A stretch of 15,991 nucleotides of DNA from JAJFUG01 sp964473155 (GTDB taxonomy: Bacteria; Gemmatimonadota; Glassbacteria; GWA2-58-10). Below, piece after piece: positions 7,572 through 15,991 of this stretch. Made by a program: the position numbers and the translations under genes. The stretch lies in contig CAYYNT010000081.1 of assembly GCA_964473155.1 (NCBI GenBank), forward strand, positions 1 to 15,991, read 5' to 3'. Each line of letters starts with the position of its first letter. Position 1 is the stretch's first letter. A model generated the notes under the pieces. It saw only the letters and a list, made by a program, of their open reading frames with translations. It had not been told where the DNA came from and did no database searches.

Positions 7572-7585
7572 TTGACAAGCGTCAA
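7572..7585. promoter_or_regulatory. Palindrome at the purB transcription start (possible operator)
   Basis: TTGAC-AAGC-GTCAA is a perfect inverted repeat with 5-nt arms and a 4-nt centre. It sits 8 nt after the TATAAT box, so a protein bound there would block initiation. It does not look like the E. coli PurR site. The TTGACA it contains has no well-spaced -10 box, so I do not read it as a promoter. The repressor, if any, is unknown. Confidence 0.35.
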
Positions 7586-7623
7586 TACTGTACTCAAACA
7601 ATAACCGGCGAGAGAGAACATAC

Positions 7624-8925
7624 ATGATCCCGCGTTACACACTGCCCGAGATCGAAAAAGTCTGGAGCGATGAGCAGCGTTTTTCTTTCTGGCTTGAAAT
7701 TGAGATACTGGCGTGTGAGGCGCGCAGCCTCATGGGACAGGTGCCGTCATCGGCGGTCGAGAATATTCGAGCCAGGGCCAGGTTCGATGTCAAAAGAGTG
7801 CTGGAGATCGAGGAAGAGGTCAAGCACGACGTGATCGCCTTCCTGACCAACGTTGCCGAATATGTGGGCGAGGACTCAAGGTTCATCCATCAGGGGATGA
7901 CCAGTTCCGACCTTCTGGACACGACTCTGGCCTTGCAGATGCGCGAGGCCGGAAAGCTGATCCTGGGCGAACTGGAGGGAAAAGTCCTTCCGGCGGTGAA
8001 AAGGCGCGCTCTCGAACATAAAGATACTCTGATGATGGGACGCAGCCATGGAATCCATGCCGAACCCATCACTTTCGGGCTCAAGATGGCCCTGTTGTAC
8101 GATGAGTTGAAACGCGGAGCGGAACGTTTCGGGCGCGCGGTGGAGAATGCTTCAGTCGGCAAGGTGAGCGGCGCGGTGGGCACCTACGCGCACCTTGACC
8201 CGCGTGTCGAGGAATATGTCTGCGAGAAACTGGGGCTTAAACCGGCCAATATAAGCACTCAAATCATCCAACGAGATCTTCACGCGGAATACATGGCTGC
8301 TCTGGCTGTCCTGGCCGGTTCTATCGACAGGTTCGCCGTGGAAATCCGTCACCTTCAGCGCACTGAGGTGCTGGAAGCCGAGGAGTATTTCTCGAAGGGG
8401 CAGAAAGGTTCGAGCGCCATGCCCCACAAACGCAATCCTATTATCAGCGAACGGCTTTCCGGGATGGCCCGGCTCGTGCGGGGCAACTGCCTGGCGGCTT
8501 TTGAGAACCAGGCGCTCTGGCACGAGCGCGACATTTCCCACAGCAGCGTCGAACGGGTTATACTGCCGGACAGCACGATGACAGTTTATTACATGCTGGT
8601 CAAATTCGGCCAGCTCGTGGACAAGCTGCTGGTCTACCCGGAAAACATGCTGAAAAACCTCAATCGTCTGCACGGACTGATTTTCTCGCAACGCGTGCTG
8701 CTTGCCCTGACTGAAAAGGGTCTGAGCCGTGAAGCCGCATACAGGATCGTGCAGCGCAACGCAATGCAGGTCTGGGAAAAGGACGTGGATTTCCTTCAGA
8801 CTCTTCTTGCCGATCCGGAGGTCACCTCCGTGATAGAACACCGGGAGTTGGAAGGGCTTTTTGATATGAATATCCACACCCGGAACGTGGATTATACGTT
8901 CCGCCGCGTGGGCCTGATTTCCTGA
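7624..8925 (+). CDS. purB: PurB, adenylosuccinate lyase
   Basis: PurB removes fumarate from SAICAR (giving AICAR) and from adenylosuccinate (giving AMP), so it acts twice in purine synthesis; the enzyme is a cytoplasmic homotetramer of the fumarase/aspartase superfamily. The superfamily signature is GSSAMPHKRNP (262-272), whose Ser263/Ser264 lie on the catalytic loop. RSHGIHAEP (140-148) carries the second-region His142, and HQGMTSSDLLDT (about 89-100) is the first conserved region. At 433 residues it matches the B. subtilis-type enzyme (about 430) rather than the longer E. coli form. GAGAGAG lies a few bases before the ATG. The gene is first in a plus-strand cluster with its own promoter; purC, which makes its substrate SAICAR, follows after 87 nt. 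Confidence 0.97.
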   Translation: MIPRYTLPEIEKVWSDEQRFSFWLEIEILACEARSLMGQVPSSAVENIRARARFDVKRVLEIEEEVKHDVIAFLTNVAEYVGEDSRFIHQGMTSSDLLDTTLALQMREAGKLILGELEGKVLPAVKRRALEHKDTLMMGRSHGIHAEPITFGLKMALLYDELKRGAERFGRAVENASVGKVSGAVGTYAHLDPRVEEYVCEKLGLKPANISTQIIQRDLHAEYMAALAVLAGSIDRFAVEIRHLQRTEVLEAEEYFSKGQKGSSAMPHKRNPIISERLSGMARLVRGNCLAAFENQALWHERDISHSSVERVILPDSTMTVYYMLVKFGQLVDKLLVYPENMLKNLNRLHGLIFSQRVLLALTEKGLSREAAYRIVQRNAMQVWEKDVDFLQTLLADPEVTSVIEHRELEGLFDMNIHTRNVDYTFRRVGLIS

Positions 8926-9012
8926 GCCGTAATACTGAATATATCCGATCCTCCCGCTGAACGCCGGTGGATCCAAACAGGCTGAAGATCAATGACTCAG
9001 GGGTGCAACGAT

Positions 9013-9918
9013 ATGGAAATAATCAGAGAGACAGACCTCGGGATCGGCGCGGTCCGCAGGGGTAAGGTGCGTGATTGCTATCAGGCCGGAAAATGGCTGC
9101 TGCTTGTCGCCACCGACCGGATCAGCGCGTTCGATGTCGTTATGCCGGGTGGAATACCGTGCAAGGGGAAAGTCCTCAATACTCTGAGCGCGTTCTGGTT
9201 CGACCGGACCCGCCACGTGGTGGAAAACCATATTGAAACCACGGATACGAAAAAAATAGTCTCTCTGATTCCCTCGCTGGCTGGCAAGGAACACCTGATC
9301 GAGGGACGCACCTCGCTCTGCCGCCGGGCCGAAACGATCGCTGTCGAATGCGTGGTCCGCGGGTACCTGGCCGGCAGCGCCTGGCAGGAATACAAAACCG
9401 GTGGCACGGTGGCTGAACTCCCCATGCCGGCTGGAATGAAAGAAAACCAGAAATTCGACTCCCCCCTGTTCACTCCGGCGATAAAGGCCGAAAGCGGTCA
9501 TGATGAAAACATCTCTGTGGGAAAAATGCGCGCGCTGATCGGGGCGGACCTGGCCGACCGCATAATCGACAAATCCCTGGCGCTGTACGAGTATGCATCT
9601 GAATACGCTCGCGGACGGGGGATACTGATTGCCGATACGAAGTTTGAGTTCGGGCTTCTTGACGGAAAGCTGGTTCTGATCGACGAGATTTTCACTCCCG
9701 ACAGCAGCCGTTTCTGGCTGGCGGAAAATTACCGCGCAGGAGAGAAACAGAAAGGTTTCGACAAACAGCCTCTGCGTGACTGGCTGCAGGAACTCACCGA
9801 CAAGGGCAAATGGGACAAGACGCCTCCCGGACCGGAGCTTCCGCCGGATGTGGTCAGCTATATGAGCGACCTTTACAAGACTGCATTCAGAAAGATAACC
9901 GGCAAAGAGATCGGCTGA
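9013..9918 (+). CDS. purC: PurC, SAICAR synthetase
   Basis: PurC joins aspartate to CAIR using ATP, giving SAICAR, the substrate of PurB encoded just upstream. Visible landmarks are RRGKVRDCY near the N-terminus, DRISAFDVVMPGGIP, VVRGYLAGSAWQEY, SGHDENIS and the C-terminal DTKFEFG / LIDEIFTPDSSRFW. With 301 residues it belongs to the longer SAICAR synthetase type, like yeast Ade1 (about 306), rather than the 237-residue E. coli form. I chose ATG 9013 because GGGG lies 9 nt upstream and the protein then begins near the conserved region; ATG 8992 in the same frame adds seven unconserved residues with a weaker site. psd starts 7 nt after the stop, so the two are surely cotranscribed. Confidence 0.96.
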   Translation: MEIIRETDLGIGAVRRGKVRDCYQAGKWLLLVATDRISAFDVVMPGGIPCKGKVLNTLSAFWFDRTRHVVENHIETTDTKKIVSLIPSLAGKEHLIEGRTSLCRRAETIAVECVVRGYLAGSAWQEYKTGGTVAELPMPAGMKENQKFDSPLFTPAIKAESGHDENISVGKMRALIGADLADRIIDKSLALYEYASEYARGRGILIADTKFEFGLLDGKLVLIDEIFTPDSSRFWLAENYRAGEKQKGFDKQPLRDWLQELTDKGKWDKTPPGPELPPDVVSYMSDLYKTAFRKITGKEIG

Positions 9919-9925
9919 GGTTTAA

Positions 9926-10600
9926 ATGGGGCTCGCCCGTGCAGGCGTTCCGATAATTCTCGTTTTTCTTCTTTCGCACCTCGCCTGCCTGGGGCTGATC
10001 TGGCTGGGTTACAGGCTGAATTGGGGCAGTCTGTCGCATTACATTCTGCTTCTTGTGTCCTTTCTCACGGGCCTGCTGACAGTTTTCAGCCTGTATTTTT
10101 TCCGTGATCCCGAGCGAGTGACGCCCGCGGGAGAAAAACTGGTTGTCAGTCCCGCAGATGGAAAAGTACTGGCGATAGAGCAAGTCGAGGAGCCGGATTA
10201 TATCAAGGGACCGGCCCTCAAAATCAGTATTTTCATGAGTGTCTTTTCGGTGCACGTGAACCGCTATCCGGTAAGCGGGACCTTGGAATACCGTTGTTAC
10301 AGGCCGGGCAAGTTCTTCAACGCCGAATTCGACAAAGCTAGCCGTTACAACGAGGCAATGAGCCTCGGCATTGTCACCGGGGATGGACGCAGGGTTCTGG
10401 TCCGACAGATTGCAGGCCTGATAGCACGGCGAATAGTATGCCCAGTTATTGAAGGCGCCAATGCCGTGCGCGGCGAACGCTATGGAATGATCCGTTTTGG
10501 TTCGCGTCTTGAGGTGTTTCTGCCGGCAGACGCAAAAACAACTGTCGCGACCGGCATGCACGTTTCAGCCGGTGAAAGCATTCTGGCGGAGTTGCCATGA
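9926..10600 (+). CDS. psd: Phosphatidylserine decarboxylase, short proenzyme type
   Basis: Psd decarboxylates phosphatidylserine to phosphatidylethanolamine at the inner membrane. It is made as a proenzyme that cleaves itself at a Gly-Ser bond, turning the Ser into a pyruvoyl group. Here the bond is Gly192-Ser193 in RFGSRLEVFLP, leaving a beta chain of 192 and an alpha chain of 32 residues. Other landmarks are VVSPADGKV (about 72-80), FMSVFSVHVNRYP (about 103-115) and ERYGMIRFGS. The first 60 residues hold two hydrophobic segments that anchor the enzyme. At 224 residues it is the short type, whose site reads GS rather than the LGST of the long E. coli type. GAGG lies 5 nt before the ATG. The last 4 nt (ATGA) overlap pssA, which makes its substrate. 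Confidence 0.96.
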   Translation: MGLARAGVPIILVFLLSHLACLGLIWLGYRLNWGSLSHYILLLVSFLTGLLTVFSLYFFRDPERVTPAGEKLVVSPADGKVLAIEQVEEPDYIKGPALKISIFMSVFSVHVNRYPVSGTLEYRCYRPGKFFNAEFDKASRYNEAMSLGIVTGDGRRVLVRQIAGLIARRIVCPVIEGANAVRGERYGMIRFGSRLEVFLPADAKTTVATGMHVSAGESILAELP

Positions 10601-11334
10601 GAATAAGAAAGTCCACCTACATTCTGCCGAGCGCATTTACCTCGGGCAACCTTTTCTGCGGCTTCTTCTCGATTATCAGCACGATGCGCGGCGAGTTGAT
10701 GCTTTCCTGCTGGCTTATTGTTATGGCGGCCCTGCTGGATTTTATCGACGGGAAAGTGGCGATGTTCTCAGGGACCTCAAGCCGCTTCGGTGTTGAACTG
10801 GACTCTCTGGCCGATCTGGTCAGTTTCGGCGTGGCTCCCGCGGTGATCATGTATCAGTTCTTCCTGAGAAGCCATGGTGAATGGTCGTGGATGATCGCAT
10901 TTCTTTTCACGCTTTGCGGCGCGCTTAGGCTGGCCCGTTTCAACGTTGAAACCAAGGGGCCGGATAAGACGGCTTTCAAGGGATTGCCCATTCCGATGGC
11001 CGCCTCCGGGCTTATAAGTTTCGTCCCGTTCAGCCGCACATTGTTTTTCCAGACACATCTGGCCAGCCTGCCCTACAACCGTTTTCTGGTTTTCATGATC
11101 CTGCTTCTCGCCGGTCTGATGGTCAGTACGGTTGAGTACCCGAGCATGCCGCGTTTCAAGCTTGATTCCTTTACCGGCAAGCTCGGTCTTGCCATTTTTG
11201 CGTTGACCGGACTGGTGGTTCTGTTTTTCTGGCAATTGATTCTCTTCCCGGCAGTGTTTCTTTACGTCTGTTTCGGAATCGGGCGGGCCATTCTGGCAGG
11301 CGCGGTCCCGCGCTCACCGGAAAGACATCCCTGA
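10597..11334 (+). CDS. pssA: PssA, CDP-diacylglycerol-serine O-phosphatidyltransferase
   Basis: PssA exchanges the CMP of CDP-diacylglycerol for L-serine, giving phosphatidylserine, the substrate of Psd encoded immediately upstream. The 245-residue membrane protein has about eight hydrophobic segments and the CDP-alcohol phosphatidyltransferase signature. All metal and catalytic acids are present: Asp48, Asp51, Gly52, Ala55, Gly65, Asp69 and Asp73 (DFIDG then FGVELDSLAD). The Arg that normally follows Ala in the signature (DGxxAR) is Met56 here; the codon is a clear ATG. The rest of the protein (LADLVSFGVAPA, LRLARFNVE, GLPIPMAA) fits PssA of the subclass II type. It overlaps psd by 4 nt, so expression should be coupled. 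The C-terminal tail after about residue 225 is variable. Confidence 0.95.
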   Translation: MRIRKSTYILPSAFTSGNLFCGFFSIISTMRGELMLSCWLIVMAALLDFIDGKVAMFSGTSSRFGVELDSLADLVSFGVAPAVIMYQFFLRSHGEWSWMIAFLFTLCGALRLARFNVETKGPDKTAFKGLPIPMAASGLISFVPFSRTLFFQTHLASLPYNRFLVFMILLLAGLMVSTVEYPSMPRFKLDSFTGKLGLAIFALTGLVVLFFWQLILFPAVFLYVCFGIGRAILAGAVPRSPERHP

Positions 11335-11381
11335 TTTCCCCATCTATGGTCTGATACGGCGCTTTCCACAAATACCTTGCC

Positions 11382-11410
11382 CTGAATGACTAATTTTAAT
11401 ATTTTATAAG
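11382..11410 (+). promoter_or_regulatory. Candidate promoter of purF
   Basis: TATAAG (11405-11410, five of six) lies 17 nt after CTGAAT (11382-11387, only three of six) in a very AT-rich stretch after pssA. It would start transcription near 11417, just before the hairpins of the purF leader. The weak -35 box suggests an activator, or that purF is also read through from the upstream cluster. Confidence 0.4.
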
Positions 11411-11417
11411 TCTTTAG

Positions 11418-11489
11418 AACACTCTTCAGGCAGAGGAGAGTCGACTCTCGGTGTTACTGTCTGATAAATTCAGGAAAGAATGACCTGAA
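11418..11489 (+). promoter_or_regulatory. Structured purF leader with a two-codon ORF
   Basis: Two hairpins can form in front of purF. The first is the perfect palindrome GAGAGTCGACTCTC (11436-11449), closed further out by AACAC (11418-11422) with GTGTT (11451-11455); an alternative stem ACTCT/AGAGT (11421-11425 with 11437-11441) competes with it. The second is TTCAGG (11469-11474) with CCTGAA (11484-11489), which ends one base before the purF ATG and buries the only purine-rich ribosome site, AGGA. Between these arms lies a minimal reading frame ATG ACC TGA (11480-11488), placed 4 nt after AGGA. It matches no riboswitch class that I recognise. Confidence 0.4.
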
Positions 11490-11490
11490 A

Positions 11491-12960
11491 ATGATAGAAG
11501 ATAATAGTTGCGTTGGATGCAGGGCTGATTGCCGTGATACGCTCGCCGAGTATTGCGGCGTATTCGGAGTTTTCAACCAGCCAAATGCGTCAGAACTTGC
11601 ATATTATGGATTGTACGCCCTTCAGCATCGCGGCCAGGAAAGCGCCGGCATAATCTCCACCGATGGTTTTTCGTTCTATAACCATCGCGGCAGCGGCCTG
11701 GTCGCCGACATATTCAACACCAGCGTCCTCGAATCTCTCAAAGGCAACGTGGCGATCGGCCACAATCGCTATTCCACCACCGGCGGCAGCGTCACCCGCA
11801 ATATCCAACCACTGTTCAGCGATTTCAAGGACGGCTTTATCGCTATCGGCCACAACGGCAATCTGGTCAATACTCTCAGGTTGCGTTCCGAGTTGATCGA
11901 GCAGGGATCGATATTTCACAGCTCTACGGACACCGAGGTCATTCTGCATCTGATCGCCCGCTCAAAATATAAGGATCCGGTGGACAAAATTACGGATGCT
12001 CTTTCTCAGGTCAAAGGCGCTTACTGTCTTATCATGCTGATCAACAACGAGATTTATGCCGCGCGTGACCCGCGCGGCTACCGTCCTCTCGTTCTTGGAC
12101 GGCTGGGAGAGGGTTGGGTGGTGTCCAGCGAAACCTGCGCCCTCGATATTATCAACGCCCGTTACGAGCGGGACGTGGAGCCGGGCGAGATACTGCGGAT
12201 CAACTCGAACGGCGTTTCAAGCTATAAGCCGTTTCCCCGTCATACATGCCAGCAGTGCGTGTTCGAGCTGATTTATTTTTCCCGGCCGGATTCGAAAGTG
12301 TTCGGCGTAAATGTCGACCGGGTGCGCCGCATGTACGGACGGATGCTGGCCCGCGAGCACCCGGCGCCTGGAGCGGACATAGTCTTCTCGGTCCCGGACA
12401 GCAGCAACTCCGCCGCTCTCGGATTCTCCGAGGAGAGCGGCATCCCGATTGAATTCGGGCTGATCCGAAACCATTACGTGGGACGGACTTTCATTCATCC
12501 GAGCCAGAATATCCGTGACATCGGCGTACGGATAAAGTACAATCCCGTACGGGAGATAGTCAGCGGCAAAAGCGTAGTGGTGGTGGATGACTCCATTGTC
12601 CGGGGCACCACCAGCCGCCGACTTATGCGCATGATCCGGCAGGCCGGGGCGCGCGAGATTCACATGAGAATCTCAAGCCCGCCCATACGCTACCCGTGTT
12701 ATTATGGAATCGACATGCCGACACGCAGCGAACTGATCGCCTCCAGCCACACTGTTGAGGAGATAGCGGCTTATATCGGCGTGGAATCGCTCGGGTACCT
12801 TAGTGAAAAAGGCCTTTTTGAGTTGACTCCGTTCGGAATCGAGGATTACTGCATGGCCTGTTTCAACGGCAAGTATGCGGTGGAATTCGAGCAAAATATA
12901 CATAAGAGCATGCATGAGGATGTCCAGACATCGCTTCTGGACAACGGGAAGAAGAGCTGA
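11491..12960 (+). CDS. purF: PurF, amidophosphoribosyltransferase (Fe-S, propeptide type)
   Basis: PurF makes 5-phosphoribosylamine from PRPP and glutamine, the committed step of purine synthesis. The Ntn glutaminase domain starts at Cys22 (EYCGVFGV), so a 21-residue propeptide must be removed; later landmarks are LQHRGQESAGI and GHNRYSTTG. The phosphoribosyltransferase domain has the PRPP loop VVVVDDSIVRGTT (362-374). Cysteines 256, 403 (PCYYG), 454 and 457 (YCMAC) match the [4Fe-4S] ligands of the B. subtilis-type enzyme, which is oxygen-sensitive. At 489 residues it is slightly longer than that enzyme (476). The propeptide itself has Cys7, Cys10 and Cys14, which is unusual. No other usable start lies in frame nearby, yet the only ribosome site is 15 nt upstream. 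It follows pssA by 156 nt. Confidence 0.97.
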   Translation: MIEDNSCVGCRADCRDTLAEYCGVFGVFNQPNASELAYYGLYALQHRGQESAGIISTDGFSFYNHRGSGLVADIFNTSVLESLKGNVAIGHNRYSTTGGSVTRNIQPLFSDFKDGFIAIGHNGNLVNTLRLRSELIEQGSIFHSSTDTEVILHLIARSKYKDPVDKITDALSQVKGAYCLIMLINNEIYAARDPRGYRPLVLGRLGEGWVVSSETCALDIINARYERDVEPGEILRINSNGVSSYKPFPRHTCQQCVFELIYFSRPDSKVFGVNVDRVRRMYGRMLAREHPAPGADIVFSVPDSSNSAALGFSEESGIPIEFGLIRNHYVGRTFIHPSQNIRDIGVRIKYNPVREIVSGKSVVVVDDSIVRGTTSRRLMRMIRQAGAREIHMRISSPPIRYPCYYGIDMPTRSELIASSHTVEEIAAYIGVESLGYLSEKGLFELTPFGIEDYCMACFNGKYAVEFEQNIHKSMHEDVQTSLLDNGKKS

Positions 12961-13010
12961 GCCCCGGGGCTCTGTAAGCGCGGCCGGTGGCGGCAGCGGC
13001 TGCCGCGGCC
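12959..13010. repeat. GC-rich hairpins between purF and ppdK
   Basis: The purF stop codon lies within the perfect palindrome GAGCCCCGGGGCTC (12959-12972). A second stem follows: GCGGCAG (12990-12996) with CTGCCGC (13000-13006) and a 3-nt loop, extended by GGCC/GGCC outside an internal bulge. No T-run follows either stem, so they are not standard intrinsic terminators. They may slow exonucleases or ribosome-free RNA polymerase between the two genes. I see no clear promoter for ppdK in the rest of this gap. Confidence 0.45.
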
Positions 13011-13068
13011 CTGAGTGTGAACCTGACCGGGAATGTACAACCACAACCATTTATTCTGGAGGGCAGGA

Positions 13069-15786
<2,718 letters not shown>

Positions 15787-15809
15787 GCTGCTCCCTCACC
15801 CTGCTGTAG

Positions 15810-15829
15810 GGGCGACCGGCTGGTCGCCC
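15810..15829. repeat. REP-like hairpin GGGCGACC/GGTCGCCC
   Basis: GGGCGACC (15810-15817) and GGTCGCCC (15822-15829) form a perfect 8-bp stem with a GGCT loop, 23 nt after the ppdK stop. It is preceded by TAG, giving the TAGGGGC start typical of dispersed intergenic palindromes in many GC-rich genomes. There is no T-run after it, so it is not the terminator. Confidence 0.55.
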
Positions 15830-15863
15830 GAATGGGGAACGATTGGTTTTATCAGAAACAAAG

Positions 15864-15896
15864 CGGCCCTCGGAGATCAATCCGGGGGCCGTTTTT
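15864..15896 (+). terminator. Intrinsic terminator after ppdK
   Basis: CGGCCCTCGG (15864-15873) pairs with CCGGGGGCCG (15882-15891) over 10 bp with one T-G wobble and an 8-nt loop, then TTTTTATTT. It ends transcription of ppdK 78 nt after its stop codon. On the other strand the hairpin is followed by a T-rich stretch (CTTTGTTT), so it may also act weakly in that direction. Confidence 0.93.
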
Positions 15897-15938
15897 ATTT
15901 GAAATAAAACTGTCTGTTTTTATTACCCCCCCCTGCCC

Positions 15939-15965
15939 CAGCAATATCCGGTTAGGATATTGCTG
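15939..15965. repeat. Perfect 11-bp inverted repeat at window end
   Basis: CAGCAATATCC (15939-15949) and GGATATTGCTG (15955-15965) are exact complements around GGTTA. Neither side has a T-run, so it is not a terminator. It may be an operator or leader hairpin of a gene beyond the window, or a repeat. It follows a run of eight C (15926-15933), and there is no reading frame in 15787-15991. Confidence 0.5.
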
Positions 15966-15991
15966 AGAGGATCAAAAAAGTTTTACGGTCA

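Noticed and set aside
7572..7600. TTGACA at 7572 as a -35 box for purB
   Set aside because: No acceptable -10 hexamer lies 16-18 nt downstream, whereas the TTGCCC/TATAAT pair just upstream has ideal spacing.
8152..8976. 274-codon minus-strand frame under purB
   Set aside because: Antisense shadow of a clearly conserved gene, with no plausible ribosome site or motif.

Overview
This window reads as an ordinary chromosomal housekeeping segment of a moderately GC-rich bacterium. IspG implies the MEP isoprenoid route. Phosphatidylserine synthase plus decarboxylase imply phosphatidylethanolamine membranes. A membrane-anchored HtrA protease suggests a diderm, and PPDK suggests flexible pyruvate/PEP metabolism. 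I could not assign a species; an FCB-group or uncultured diderm lineage is a guess. I see no phage, transposase, CRISPR array, rRNA or tRNA.

Left part, minus strand: a 3'-truncated ispG (1-1039) is followed by an AT-rich, gene-free stretch (1040-1476). That stretch holds nested inverted repeats, a REP-like palindrome and a strong terminator. The terminator belongs to a stand-alone GH94-like glycoside phosphorylase gene (1477-4068). Divergent sigma70-type promoters lie at 4148-4228.

Middle and right part, plus strand: ecfT-truA-htrA (4261-7510) looks like one transcription unit, and truA and htrA overlap. A good promoter, with a small palindrome at the likely transcription start, precedes purB-purC-psd-pssA (7624-11334). 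This tight cluster joins two purine genes to the two-step phosphatidylethanolamine pathway. purF (11491-12960) follows with its own candidate promoter and a structured leader, then ppdK (13069-15786), which ends at a strong intrinsic terminator.

Functionally, purF, purC and purB supply committed, eighth and eighth/final-branch steps of purine synthesis (PRPP amidation, SAICAR synthesis, and fumarate release from SAICAR and adenylosuccinate). pssA and psd make PE from CDP-diacylglycerol and serine. No clearly new multi-gene system is visible. The points most worth a second look are small: a two-codon ORF and hairpin in front of purF, a Cys-rich PurF propeptide, an Arg-to-Met change in the PssA signature, an EcfT with no ATPase genes beside it, the divergent lone GH94-like enzyme, and the intergenic palindromes.
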